Part shown: piece after piece, positions 9,255 to 17,449 of the stretch | Layout: every line of letters begins with the position of its first letter | How positions within the stretch are numbered: position 1 is the first letter of the stretch | Origin: Halobacillus sp. Marseille-P3879 | GTDB taxonomy: Bacteria > Bacillota > Bacilli > Bacillales > Halobacillaceae | Length of the DNA stretch: 64,000 bases | Direction of reading: 5' to 3' | Assembly: GCF_900240285.1 (NCBI RefSeq) | Contig: NZ_OESS01000001.1 | Location: 310,001-374,000, forward strand | Program-made: the position numbers and the translations under genes | Notes under the pieces: model-generated | What the model was told of the DNA's origin: nothing | The model's input: the letters and a program-made list of their open reading frames with translations, nothing else | Databases searched by the model: none

Positions 9255-10469
9255 CTAAAAGAATTTCACTTTCCCTTTCTTGAGTACGAGTTTTGGTCCC
9301 CCTACTAAAAACAGGTAGCGGTCATCGATAATGTTCTTCATGGCTTTAGCTTTCATGCCATACAGTTTTTTATCATCCAGGATGGTTCCCATTGCATCGG
9401 CTCCTCCAAGAGAGGCAACGGTTCCTTTATAATCAAATGAGAAGTCCTGTAACTCTTCATTTCTTAGCAGAGAGGTCAAGTTGGAAGCGCAAGTTTCGGC
9501 TTCCTGAATAGCACTTTGGGCGTTAGCAGGATAAGGACGATCATTCTCTTTATCCATTACCCATGAACAGTCTCCTATGATAAATATGTTGTCGTGACCG
9601 GGTACACGTAAGTCTCCATCTACGTTAACTTTGCCTTTAACAAGCTCAAAGCCTGATTGCTGGACGACCGGGTTGGCTTGTACACCGCCTGTCCACACCA
9701 CAGTTCCCGCTTTAATCTCTTCGTGATCATCACCTACTATGAAACCTTCTTCCGTACACTTCTGAATTTTCGTACCGATTCTAAATTCAACCCCGCGTTC
9801 TTCCAGTGATTTTTGAGCATATTCCACAAGCTCTTCATCGAAACCGGGAAGAATGTTAGGAGCGGCTTCAACGTTAATAATTCTTACCTTTTCCCGGGGC
9901 ACATTATATTCTTTACATAGTTCAGGTACGCGTTTCGCTAACTCTCCAACAAACTCAATACCTGTAAAGCCAGCACCGCCTACTAGAATGTTTAGGGCAT
10001 CTTCGTTTTTTTCATCTGAGCTGCTGTACCGTGCAAATTGGAACTCAATATGATCACGAATGTAGCGGCTGCTGTTGATATTTTCAATTTTTAATGCGTG
10101 TTCTTTAATTCCAGGTATGCCAAATGTTGCAGTTTCAAAACCTAAAGCAATGACTAAATAATCATAGCTGAGTTCCCCATTCTCAAGAATGACTCGCTGC
10201 TCATCTTTCTTAATTTCCACAACAGAGTCGAAGTGCAGCTGTACTCTTTTTGTATTAACGACGTCACTAATCATTACTCTTGAGCTGTTTGGTGTAGCCG
10301 TTCCTGCTGCGACCTCATGAAGCCATGTGGTTAAATAATGATAATTGTGTTTATTCACCAGCGTGATATCCGCTTCATCTGGGCGAAGCTGCTGGGAGAG
10401 TTTCTTCGTTGTCATCATACCCGCATATCCCGCACCAAGGACGAGGATCTTTGGCTTTCTAATATTCAC
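9255..10469 (-). CDS. ndh: type II NADH:quinone oxidoreductase (NDH-2)
   Basis: Single-subunit, non-proton-pumping NADH dehydrogenase that passes electrons to menaquinone at the inner membrane face. 404 residues with a GTG start preceded by AAAGGTGG. Two Rossmann folds are visible: the FAD-binding LVLGAGYAGM at about residues 10-19 and the NADH-binding ILVGGAGFTGIEFVGEL near 160-177. The second FAD contact FIIGDCSW is followed by PANAQSAIQEAE. The C-terminus is amphipathic rather than a true membrane span, as in the family. A TATAAT sequence about 60 bases upstream on the minus strand is a likely -10 box. The 33-residue peptide gene follows it. Confidence 0.93.
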   Translation of the reverse strand: MNIRKPKILVLGAGYAGMMTTKKLSQQLRPDEADITLVNKHNYHYLTTWLHEVAAGTATPNSSRVMISDVVNTKRVQLHFDSVVEIKKDEQRVILENGELSYDYLVIALGFETATFGIPGIKEHALKIENINSSRYIRDHIEFQFARYSSSDEKNEDALNILVGGAGFTGIEFVGELAKRVPELCKEYNVPREKVRIINVEAAPNILPGFDEELVEYAQKSLEERGVEFRIGTKIQKCTEEGFIVGDDHEEIKAGTVVWTGGVQANPVVQQSGFELVKGKVNVDGDLRVPGHDNIFIIGDCSWVMDKENDRPYPANAQSAIQEAETCASNLTSLLRNEELQDFSFDYKGTVASLGGADAMGTILDDKKLYGMKAKAMKNIIDDRYLFLVGGPKLVLKKGKVKFF

Positions 10470-10683
10470 TTGACATCCACCTTTCCTTAGGAGTAAATCC
10501 TGAATCGTTCGTAAATTTTAAATACTCTATCATTATAACAATGACTGGATGCTTGTTGTAATCATATCTATTATGCCGAAATACGTCACTTGTAATTACA
10601 AAGAATTCTCAAGGTAAACATTCTTGAAAAATAAGGGCATATCAAGGAAAATGTAAATAACTCACAGGTGGAGGAGGGAAGAG

Positions 10684-11943
10684 GTGAAGCTTAGTTTACA
10701 ACAAAAGCAAACGACACAGCTGAAAATGACCAGCGAACTGCGTCAGGCTATTTCTTTGCTTCAGTATTCTCATCAGGAAATCATCGAGTTTATCAATGAA
10801 CAGGTGATGGAAAATCCTCTCCTTGAAATTGAATCATCAGGGAACGTCTCTTACACCCATGCCTCAACAGTGGAATACATTCCTGCAGAGATCAAGGACT
10901 GGCGCCAATATCTGGTGGAACAAGCAGGTGTATTATCATTAAACTCTTTAGACTATTATTATATAAAGGAGTTTATTTTAAATCTGAATGACGAGGGATT
11001 TCTCCCGTACACTGACCGTGAGCTCGCTGTCCGTTTCCATTTAGAGGAAGACAAAGTCAAATGGCTGCGAATGCAGCTGAAAGATCTTGAACCTGAAGGA
11101 ATAGGGGCGTACGATTTTAAAGATTATCTAATTATGCAGGTTCACGGAAATGATCCTCAAGCTGAAACGATAAAACACATCATCCAAGATTACTTACCAG
11201 AAGTGGCTGCTGGTCATATTGAAGAATTGGCAGAAAAATTATCCCTGACAGTGGAAGAGGTTCAAGAGTCAGTGGATCGCTTGAAAGAGCTTAAGCCTCG
11301 TCCCAAACTCGGCACACCCCCTCAAGACACTTATATCGTTCCGGATTTCTTACTGGAGGAACAAGAAGGGGAGTATGTAGTATCATTAAATCGTGGAGGA
11401 GAGCCGAGTGTATATATTACTTCATACAATCAAAAAGTAGATGAAGAAGGAAAAGAGTTTTTGAAGCAGTGCTATAAGCGGGCAGTCTGGTTACTTAGAA
11501 GTATTGATAAACGCAGACATACGATGCTTGTAGTGGCCCAGGCCATAATAGACAGGCAGACAGCCTACTTAAATGCAGGCGAGGAAGGTTCTTTTACGCC
11601 GCTGACATTAAAGAAGGTTGCCGATGAGGTGAATATGCATGAATCTACAGTTAGCCGGGCAATTGCTGATAAATATGTAAAAAGCAGAAGTCATACCTTC
11701 CGGCTGGATCAGTTTTTTACTTCTAGTCTTGAAGCTGCCGATGGAAAAATGGTTTCATCGAAGTATGTTAAAGATTTAATTGAACAAATGATAAATCAGG
11801 AGAATAAACGGAAACCGCTGTCTGACCAGGTAATCGCGAATCATCTTCACCAAAAACACTGCATTGCTGTTTCCCGTCGCACAGTAGCAAAGTACAGAGA
11901 AGCAATCGGTATTTTATCTTCACCTCAAAGAAAATTAAAGTAA
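10684..11943 (+). CDS. rpoN: RNA polymerase sigma-54 factor RpoN (SigL)
   Basis: Alternative sigma factor that needs an AAA+ activator. 419 residues with a GTG start behind GGAGGAGGG. The N-terminal glutamine-rich activator-interacting region reads LSLQQKQTTQLKM, then LRQAISLLQYS and ENPLLEIE. The core-binding region follows. The helix-turn-helix near residues 310-330 includes HESTVSRAIADKYV, and the RpoN box SRRTVAKYRE lies near the C-terminus. In Bacillus, SigL drives arginine, acetoin, levan and branched-chain amino-acid catabolism. No sigma-54 activator gene is in this window, so its targets are elsewhere. purU follows after 35 bases. Confidence 0.95.
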   Translation: MKLSLQQKQTTQLKMTSELRQAISLLQYSHQEIIEFINEQVMENPLLEIESSGNVSYTHASTVEYIPAEIKDWRQYLVEQAGVLSLNSLDYYYIKEFILNLNDEGFLPYTDRELAVRFHLEEDKVKWLRMQLKDLEPEGIGAYDFKDYLIMQVHGNDPQAETIKHIIQDYLPEVAAGHIEELAEKLSLTVEEVQESVDRLKELKPRPKLGTPPQDTYIVPDFLLEEQEGEYVVSLNRGGEPSVYITSYNQKVDEEGKEFLKQCYKRAVWLLRSIDKRRHTMLVVAQAIIDRQTAYLNAGEEGSFTPLTLKKVADEVNMHESTVSRAIADKYVKSRSHTFRLDQFFTSSLEAADGKMVSSKYVKDLIEQMINQENKRKPLSDQVIANHLHQKHCIAVSRRTVAKYREAIGILSSPQRKLK

Positions 11944-11978
11944 GCCCGGTTAAAAGGGCACCAAAAGGAGTATTCATC

Positions 11979-12878
11979 ATGACATCATATCCTAAAGAAC
12001 AAATCCAAGCCTACAAAGAAAAGCATAAACAAACAGGGAGGCTGCTCATTAAATGTCCTGACCAGCCAGGTATTGTATCAGCCGTTACCCGTTTTTTGCA
12101 TAAGAACGAAGCCAATATAATCGAATCTAACCAGTATACAACTGATCCACAGGACGGTACATTTTTTATGCGGATCGAGTTTGAATCTAAAAAGCTCCCG
12201 GCTAAAGAGGAAGAATTAAAACACGATTTCTCTGAAATTGCGTTATCGTTTGATATGGAATGGTCGCTTAAAGGCGCCTATGATGTGAAAAAGACAGCGA
12301 TATTTGCCTCCAAAGAACTGCATTGCTTACGCGAGCTGCTGCTGGAGTGGCAAAGCGGGGATTTAATTGCTGACATTAAGATGGTTGTAAGTAACCATGA
12401 GGATTGTAAAGAGTTAGTCGAATCATTTGGACTTCCTTTTTTCCATATTCCTTCAAACAAACACATTCGGAAGCAGGTGGAGGAAAAACAGCTTGAGCTG
12501 CTGAAGGAATACGATATCGATTTAATTGTGCTTGCACGCTATATGCAGATTCTGACTCCTGAATTTGTTGCAGCTTATCCATTTCAAATTATTAACATAC
12601 ACCATTCATTTCTTCCTGCTTTTATTGGAGCTAATCCGCACAAGAGAGCCTACGATCGTGGAGTGAAGCTGATAGGTGCCACTTCACATTATGTAACAAA
12701 CGATTTAGATGAAGGACCAATTATTGAACAGGATATTATTCGGGTGGACCACCGTGACAATGTAGAGGACCTCAAGAAAATGGGGCGTTCTGTAGAACGT
12801 ACTGTACTGGCTCGTGGAGTGAAATGGGATTTAGAGGATCGTCTGATCGTACACGAGAATAAGACCATTGTTTTTTAA
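11979..12878 (+). CDS. purU: formyltetrahydrofolate deformylase PurU
   Basis: Hydrolyses 10-formyl-THF to THF and formate, balancing one-carbon pools. 299 residues. An N-terminal ACT domain (about residues 18-95, starting GRLLIKCPDQPGIVSAVTRF) senses amino acids. The C-terminal formyltransferase-like domain has LIVLARYMQIL, the catalytic NIHHSFLPAF motif with its conserved Asn and His, and HYVTNDLDEGPII with the catalytic Asp. Start ATG with AAAAGGAG upstream. It could share the rpoN transcript, 35 bases upstream, though no functional link is evident. Confidence 0.95.
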   Translation: MTSYPKEQIQAYKEKHKQTGRLLIKCPDQPGIVSAVTRFLHKNEANIIESNQYTTDPQDGTFFMRIEFESKKLPAKEEELKHDFSEIALSFDMEWSLKGAYDVKKTAIFASKELHCLRELLLEWQSGDLIADIKMVVSNHEDCKELVESFGLPFFHIPSNKHIRKQVEEKQLELLKEYDIDLIVLARYMQILTPEFVAAYPFQIINIHHSFLPAFIGANPHKRAYDRGVKLIGATSHYVTNDLDEGPIIEQDIIRVDHRDNVEDLKKMGRSVERTVLARGVKWDLEDRLIVHENKTIVF

Positions 12879-12962
12879 CGAATTTCCATCAAGCCCATGT
12901 TTCCCTTAAAGGAACAATTCAAACCAAAGTGTTGGCTTTATGAATAAATCCGAGGTGGTATT

Positions 12963-13841
12963 TTGAAAAGTAAAGCTCCTTTTTTTATGGTTCTGCTTGC
13001 AGCCTCGCTGTGGGGCACAACAGGTACAGCACAAACATTTCTGAACAACAGCCATCCCATATCGGTAGGCGCTATGCGCTTAGCGGTGGGTGGTTTATTT
13101 TTATTCGCAGCAGCCCTGGCGTTTAAAAAGTTTTCCTTTCAGCGTTTGTCAAAAAGACATGTTATATTTGCGGCATTTTGTATGGCGTGTTATCAGCCAT
13201 TTTTCTTTTCCGCTGTGAGTATGACAGGGGTCGCTATCGGAACGGTCGTAGGCATTGGAAGCGCCCCGATTATGGCAGGAGCGATAGACTGGCTGATCTT
13301 GAGAAGGGCAAAATCTATACACTGGTGGGCTGCCACCATTCTATCGATCGTTGGCTGTCTAATGCTTTTCGTAAATAGTGAAGATGTAGTCGTTGATCCT
13401 TTAGGTATTCTTTTTGCCTTAGGAGCAGGACTTTCTTTTGCCGGCTATACTTTGCTGAGTGAAAAGCTTGTAAGGTCAGGGTCCCCTATTTCGGTATCAG
13501 CAGTTGTCTTTCTTATCAGTGCTCTCTTGTTGTCACCTTTTTTATTCATTTTTGATATGAGCTGGGTCTTTGAGATTAAGGGTGCATTGGTAAGTCTTCA
13601 TCTAGGTGTACTGGCCACAGGTGTGGCTTATCTCTTGTTTTCTAAAGGATTAGTTCAGGTGCAGGGGTCCACTGCAGTGACCCTTTCATTAGCAGAACCT
13701 TTAACTGCAGCAGTCCTGGGTGTGTTTGTAGTAGGCGAAGTTTTTTCCTTAGCTTCCTGGCTTGGTATTGTTTTAATATTCGCTGGATTAACAATTTTAT
13801 CGATTCCACAGAAAACAACCCAGTCAAAAAATGCGGCATGA
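12963..13841 (+). CDS. EamA-family (DMT superfamily) transporter
   Basis: A ten-helix drug/metabolite transporter of 292 residues with a TTG start behind GAGGTGG. Two EamA repeats are visible: residues about 6-135, starting PFFMVLLAASLWGTTGTAQT, and about 145-285, with LGILFALGAGLSFAGYTLLS and the conserved Glu of LSLAEPLTAAVLG. Substrate cannot be told; relatives export amino acids or other metabolites. It ends at an exact Noc-site match and a strong terminator. Confidence 0.9.
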   Translation: MKSKAPFFMVLLAASLWGTTGTAQTFLNNSHPISVGAMRLAVGGLFLFAAALAFKKFSFQRLSKRHVIFAAFCMACYQPFFFSAVSMTGVAIGTVVGIGSAPIMAGAIDWLILRRAKSIHWWAATILSIVGCLMLFVNSEDVVVDPLGILFALGAGLSFAGYTLLSEKLVRSGSPISVSAVVFLISALLLSPFLFIFDMSWVFEIKGALVSLHLGVLATGVAYLLFSKGLVQVQGSTAVTLSLAEPLTAAVLGVFVVGEVFSLASWLGIVLIFAGLTILSIPQKTTQSKNAA

Positions 13842-13842
13842 A

Positions 13843-13856
13843 ATTTCCCGGGAAAT
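13843..13856. promoter_or_regulatory. Noc nucleoid-occlusion binding site (NBS), exact consensus
   Basis: ATTTCCCGGGAAAT, a 14-base perfect palindrome identical to the Noc-binding consensus described in Bacillus subtilis. It begins just past the EamA stop codon. Noc bound here blocks septum assembly over the nucleoid. A second identical copy is at 32331. Confidence 0.8.
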
Positions 13857-13878
13857 ATCGACACAGTTCTTAATAACT

Positions 13879-13918
13879 AGAAAGCCCCCGAAACCTTGGA
13901 TGGATTCGGGGGCTTTCT
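13879..13918. terminator. strong bidirectional terminator
   Basis: A perfect 14-bp stem, AGAAAGCCCCCGAA (13879-13892) and TTCGGGGGCTTTCT (13905-13918), closes the EamA transcript. The T-tract is short on the plus strand (TTTCTTATG). Confidence 0.75.
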
Positions 13919-13935
13919 TATGAAAAAGGCCCTTT

Positions 13936-14141
13936 TTAAAGTTTATAGATTTTTTGATATCTGGTTAACGCATCATGTGTACTTTCTCTTTTAATCTTGA
14001 AGCTGTTGGCGCTTAGTTCAGCCATTGTTTGCAGGTCATCTACTGCTGTACAGAAAAGAAAACTGCATTCTTATTATTGGTTACACCCTGGTCTGCAAGT
14101 TTTAGACCATCACTATATTCAATAAGCTCATACTCCCAGTA
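13936..14141 (-). pseudogene. decayed 3' end of an unidentified minus-strand gene
   Basis: On the minus strand, a frame reading YWEYELIEYSDGLKLADQG and then VTNNKNAVFFSVQQ meets a stop near 14045. Shifting one base restores coding: VDDLQTMAELSANSFKIK, then RESTHDALTRYQKIYKL and a natural stop at 13936-13938. The joined stretch looks like the C-terminus of a protein broken by a single frameshift. I do not recognise the family. It lies downstream of the aldehyde dehydrogenase remnant, on the same strand, so it may be another lost gene of the gbs locus. The 390 bases between the two remnants hold no clear coding signal on either strand. Confidence 0.45.
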
Positions 14142-14529
14142 AACAGCTGTCTATCGCTGCTTCTTATGTCGCCAGTTGAGAAGTTTTGACTTCGAACGCC
14201 TGCGCATTTCGTGCGAATTTTTATGTATAGCAATTGACTGCGTGTTCAGCACTTTGATTCCTGTTATGGACGTTACATACGGAGGCATTGGGTTACAGCT
14301 CAGGAGCAATGTTCATGAGGCTGGCTGCGATAATGGAACCGCATTAATGGCAGTTTTCACCTGTGATAATGGTCTGCCTATGTAGCTTTAGCACCTTTCT
14401 TAATGATTCTAAGAATGATCAAAGACGGTTTTTACCTTCTGCCGCTTCATAGCCAAATGCAGAGCCTTTGTGGGGCTTCCAATCCAACCCTCCTGAGTGC
14501 CGTCGCCAACAAAAAATGCGTAACGTTAA

Positions 14530-14785
14530 TTACTTATCAGTAAACGGATGCCAGCCTCTAAGCCAAAATGGCCAAGGAACGCCTGATATTTGCTCTCCCA
14601 TCTGTCCCAGCTGGTTACCGTTGATCCATACTATTCCAGGACGCAGCTTTAGAGACGGCGAATCCGGCTTTTCGAGGTCCGGCCCACCAGCAACAGCCAG
14701 ACCACAGATAGTATCGTTAGCAAGTGTAACAGCCTCCTCTTTCGTAGAAAACTTGTCAGCTCCAGTAAAGGTCCAAATGCTTTTT
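14530..14785 (-). pseudogene. remnant of an aldehyde dehydrogenase gene (probable gbsA, betaine-aldehyde dehydrogenase)
   Basis: The minus strand keeps the C-terminal signature region of the NAD-dependent aldehyde dehydrogenase family. KAFGPLLELTSF is in one frame. After a frameshift near 14750 come FSTKEEAVTLANDTICGLA and then LRPGIVWIN, which match the family pattern EEVFGPV, STEEEAVxLANDTxYGLA and LRAGxVWVN. After this, homology fades to a stop at 14530. The first 350 or so residues, including the catalytic Cys, are missing. The divergent neighbour is gbsR, and in Bacillus gbsR stands divergent to gbsA, so this is most likely dead gbsA. The family assignment is read directly; the gbsA identity is inferred from position. 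Confidence 0.7.
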
Positions 14786-14872
14786 CGTATTTCCAGCAGT
14801 GATTTCTAAATTAATAGGTTATTCATACTTCCGGTAGCATTTTTGTTGTTAGTTCATATAAATTCCACTCTA

Positions 14873-15079
14873 TTTAACGACAAAACGTTAAAAAATTATT
14901 TAACATTTTTAACAGAATTAACGATATCAGTTTAAAAAATTATTGTCAAAGCTGAAAAAAAATTAAATTCATGCTAAGCCTATGTCGTTATAGGCTTTAG
15001 AGCGGTTTTAATTTTTTTAGATTTTTGACATACTGAGATTATTCGTTAAGATAAGTTTGTAAAGAAAAAATTTAACGAA
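14873..15079. promoter_or_regulatory. cluster of TTAACG repeats upstream of gbsR, candidate GbsR operators
   Basis: Inverted pair TTTAACG (14873-14879) and CGTTAAA (14886-14892), a single TTAACG near 14919, then a wider inverted pair TTCGTTAA (15042-15049) and TTAACGAA (15072-15079). The last pair overlaps the -10 region and the predicted transcript start of gbsR. GbsR is known to repress by binding downstream of its target promoters. That these are its sites is inference from repetition and position. Confidence 0.5.
15025..15052 (+). promoter_or_regulatory. sigma-A-type promoter of gbsR
   Basis: TTGACA at 15025-15030 is a perfect -35 box. TAAGAT at 15047-15052 is a four-of-six -10 box at 16-bp spacing. 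The -10 box overlaps the TTCGTTAA arm of the repeat cluster. Confidence 0.5.
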
Positions 15080-15110
15080 ATTAATGGAATTGGTTTGGAG
15101 GAGGTCGTAA

Positions 15111-15668
15111 ATGTCGAACCAACATGAAGACACGGCTAAAGCTTCAATAGAAAGAGCTAAGTCTTTGGTCATTGATTCAATTGCCGAAACAATGGATTTA
15201 TACGGGGTCACTCGAAGTGCAGGGAACCTTTATGGAACTATGTATTTTGAAAAAGACATGACGCTGGATGAAATGCGTGAAAAGCTCGGAATGAGTAAAC
15301 CAAGCATGAGTACCGGGGTTAAGAAATTGCAAGACTATAATATAGTGAAGCAAACTTTTCGAAAAGGTACTCGCAGACAAACTTTCGTGGCAGAGAAGGA
15401 CTTCTTTCAGTTTTTTGCCAACTTTTTTTCAAAAAAATGGTTAAGGGAAGCAAAAATTAATCTAGATGCTATCCAAAAAGCACAGGAAGAGTTACATGAT
15501 CTTATTGAAGATCATGATGTAGAAGAGGATTTGCGGGAAGAAGCGATCTTAATCTACAGACAAATAGAAGCTTCCAAGCCGTATTATCATTGGCTGCAGA
15601 AGCTGGTAGCCTCAATTGAAAGTGGAGAAATCTTTGAAATTCTCCCTATAGAAGAGGAGGAAAAATAA
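15111..15668 (+). CDS. gbsR: choline-responsive repressor GbsR
   Basis: MarR-like winged-helix regulator that represses choline import and choline-to-betaine oxidation until choline is present. 185 residues. The N-terminal segment SIAETMDLYGVTRSAGNLYG and the recognition-helix region MSKPSMSTGVKKLQDYNIV are typical of GbsR. It then has TFRKGTRRQTFVAEKDFF and an acidic helical C-terminus. Start ATG with GGAGGAGG upstream. On one side is a decayed aldehyde dehydrogenase (probable gbsA); on the other, 95 bases away across a hairpin, is a choline-type symporter. The regulator therefore outlived one target and probably controls the other. Confidence 0.9.
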   Translation: MSNQHEDTAKASIERAKSLVIDSIAETMDLYGVTRSAGNLYGTMYFEKDMTLDEMREKLGMSKPSMSTGVKKLQDYNIVKQTFRKGTRRQTFVAEKDFFQFFANFFSKKWLREAKINLDAIQKAQEELHDLIEDHDVEEDLREEAILIYRQIEASKPYYHWLQKLVASIESGEIFEILPIEEEEK

Positions 15669-15672
15669 CATA

Positions 15673-15714
15673 ACGACTCTCCTAAAATAACAAAACTGTT
15701 ATTTTTAGGGAGAC
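15673..15714 (+). promoter_or_regulatory. long hairpin between gbsR and the choline symporter gene
   Basis: TCTCCTAAAATAACA (15677-15691) pairs with TGTTATTTTTAGGGAGA (15696-15712) apart from two single-base bulges. No T-tract follows the stem, so it is not a classical terminator. It may act as an attenuator, an operator or a processing structure. Confidence 0.5.
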
Positions 15715-15763
15715 GTCCGCCTTTTATAAATTACAGAATATTCAGAAAATAGGAGTGGAGTCT

Positions 15764-17401
15764 ATGACCAAACAGTCTAATCAAAGTCAGTCATTCTTGA
15801 AAAAGAACGCCACAGCATTAGTACTAGGGGCAGCAGTCGCTGCATTTATGATCTATATATTTATTACAAATGAAAACATCCACTGGGGTGGATTCATTGC
15901 AATGATCGTCTTTTACGCTCTCGTCTATTATGTAGGAGCTTTCTACGCCACTAAAAAATCAAATTCCCTCTCAGATATGATGGTTGCCAAGCGCAGCATC
16001 CCCCTTGGTGTCGCAATGTTTACAATGGCCGCTACGTGGGTAGGTGGAGGTTATGTGAATGGAACCGCAGAATTTACCTACAGCGATGGTTTAGTTTGGG
16101 CACAAGCCCCGTGGGGATATGCCCTAAGTTTGATAATCGGTGGTATTTTTTATGCTAGAAAAATGCGCCGTTACGAATTTATGACGATCCTGGATCCTCT
16201 CCATCAGCGTTTTGGCAAGAAAATGGCCGGTGTGCTGTACATTCCGGCGTTATTAGGAGAGATGTTCTGGAGTGCTGCGATACTTACTGCACTCGGAACA
16301 ACCTTTGGAACCATTTTAAATATCGATTTTACTACGTCCATTATATTGTCTGGTATTATCGCGATCGCTTATACAGTAGCAGGTGGAATGTGGGCTGTAG
16401 CCTATACGGACGTGTTTCAGATGGCTGTTCTGCTCATAGGATTAATGCTCGTTATCCCTTTTACACTCGGTCATGTGGGTGGAATAGAATCAGCGTGGGG
16501 CAGTTATTCGTCAGAAATGGGCACGTATTCCAACTTATTCCCGCCCTTAGACGGATGGAATGACCCGGATTGGGGAAATTATTACTGGAATTGGATTGAT
16601 TATGCACTGCTTCTGATCTTTGGGGGAATTGCATGGCAGGTCTATTTCCAGAGGGTCCTTTCCGCAAAAAATGAAAAAACTGCTATGTGGCTGTCTATCA
16701 CTGCAGGCGTGATTTGTATTATAGCTGCCATTCCAGCTGTTATTATCGGTGTAGTTGGTTACAACATTGACTGGGCTGGAATGGGGCTGCCGTCACCGGA
16801 GAATGCATCAGTTGTCCTTCCGCACGTTCTGCGGTATTTAACGCCTGAACTCATATCAGCCATTGGGCTGGGAGCTTTAGCTGCTGCTGTGATGTCTTCA
16901 ATGGACTCTTCCATTCTATCAGCATCCTCAATGGCATCCTGGAATATTTACCGTCCATTGATTAACCCTAAAGCGAGTCAGGATAAATTAAAGAAAGTAA
17001 TAAAACGTACGATTATTATTGTCGGAGTAGGAGCTATGATCATTGCTCTTAACGTACAAAGTGTATACACGCTTTGGTATTTAGCTTCCGATTTAGTTTA
17101 CACCATCCTCTTTCCACAGCTGACGATGGCTCTATTTTACAAAAACGCCAATCTATATGGCTCTATTGCAGGATTTTCAGTTGCTTTGTTCCTGCGGTTA
17201 GGCGGGGGAGAACCTGCGTTGGGATTACCAGCCTTTCTCCCGTACCCGATGATTGATGCAGATGGAATTGTTTTATTTCCATTTAGAACGCTGGCTTGTA
17301 TCGCCGCATTTGTTTTTATTTTCATAGTATCAGAACTAACGAAAAACAAATGTAAACCGAAGCCATTAGTTCTTCCTTCTGAAAAAAAGGAAGCTGCTTA
17401 A
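15764..17401 (+). CDS. sodium:solute symporter, CHT1-like choline transporter
   Basis: A 13-helix SSS-family (LeuT-fold) Na+-coupled transporter. ATG at 15764 gives 545 residues; AGGAG sits eight bases upstream, inside a longer in-frame GTG extension. Signature stretches MAATWVGGGYVNGTAEFTY, WAQAPWGYALSLIIGGIFYA and LYIPALLGEMFWSAAILTAL closely recall the animal high-affinity choline transporter. SSMDSSILSASSMASWNIY, near residue 385, carries the Ser-rich Na+2 site. Its position directly after gbsR supports choline as substrate. With gbsA apparently lost nearby, imported choline must be oxidised by enzymes elsewhere or used in another way. Confidence 0.85.
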   Translation: MTKQSNQSQSFLKKNATALVLGAAVAAFMIYIFITNENIHWGGFIAMIVFYALVYYVGAFYATKKSNSLSDMMVAKRSIPLGVAMFTMAATWVGGGYVNGTAEFTYSDGLVWAQAPWGYALSLIIGGIFYARKMRRYEFMTILDPLHQRFGKKMAGVLYIPALLGEMFWSAAILTALGTTFGTILNIDFTTSIILSGIIAIAYTVAGGMWAVAYTDVFQMAVLLIGLMLVIPFTLGHVGGIESAWGSYSSEMGTYSNLFPPLDGWNDPDWGNYYWNWIDYALLLIFGGIAWQVYFQRVLSAKNEKTAMWLSITAGVICIIAAIPAVIIGVVGYNIDWAGMGLPSPENASVVLPHVLRYLTPELISAIGLGALAAAVMSSMDSSILSASSMASWNIYRPLINPKASQDKLKKVIKRTIIIVGVGAMIIALNVQSVYTLWYLASDLVYTILFPQLTMALFYKNANLYGSIAGFSVALFLRLGGGEPALGLPAFLPYPMIDADGIVLFPFRTLACIAAFVFIFIVSELTKNKCKPKPLVLPSEKKEAA

Positions 17402-17407
17402 TAGTTG

Positions 17408-17446
17408 AAAAAAGTGTCAGCTCTTTACATAGGGCTGGCACTTTTT
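17408..17446. terminator. bidirectional terminator between the symporter and DmpA-family genes
   Basis: AAAAAAGTGTCAGC (17408-17421) pairs with GCTGGCACTTTTT (17434-17446) with one wobble. A-rich on the left and T-rich on the right, it serves both converging genes. Confidence 0.85.
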
Positions 17447-17449
17447 CAA

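Noticed and set aside
10590-10601. Palindrome TTGTAATTACAA between ndh and rpoN as a Rex site
   Set aside because: Rex recognises TTGTGAANNNNTTCACAA; this palindrome lacks the central spacing and the GTGAA arms.
14176-14385. 69-codon plus-strand ORF
   Set aside because: No ribosome-binding site, no recognisable motif, in a stretch of decayed DNA.
14468-14809. 113-codon plus-strand ORF
   Set aside because: Lies antisense to the aldehyde dehydrogenase remnant; the family signal is on the other strand.
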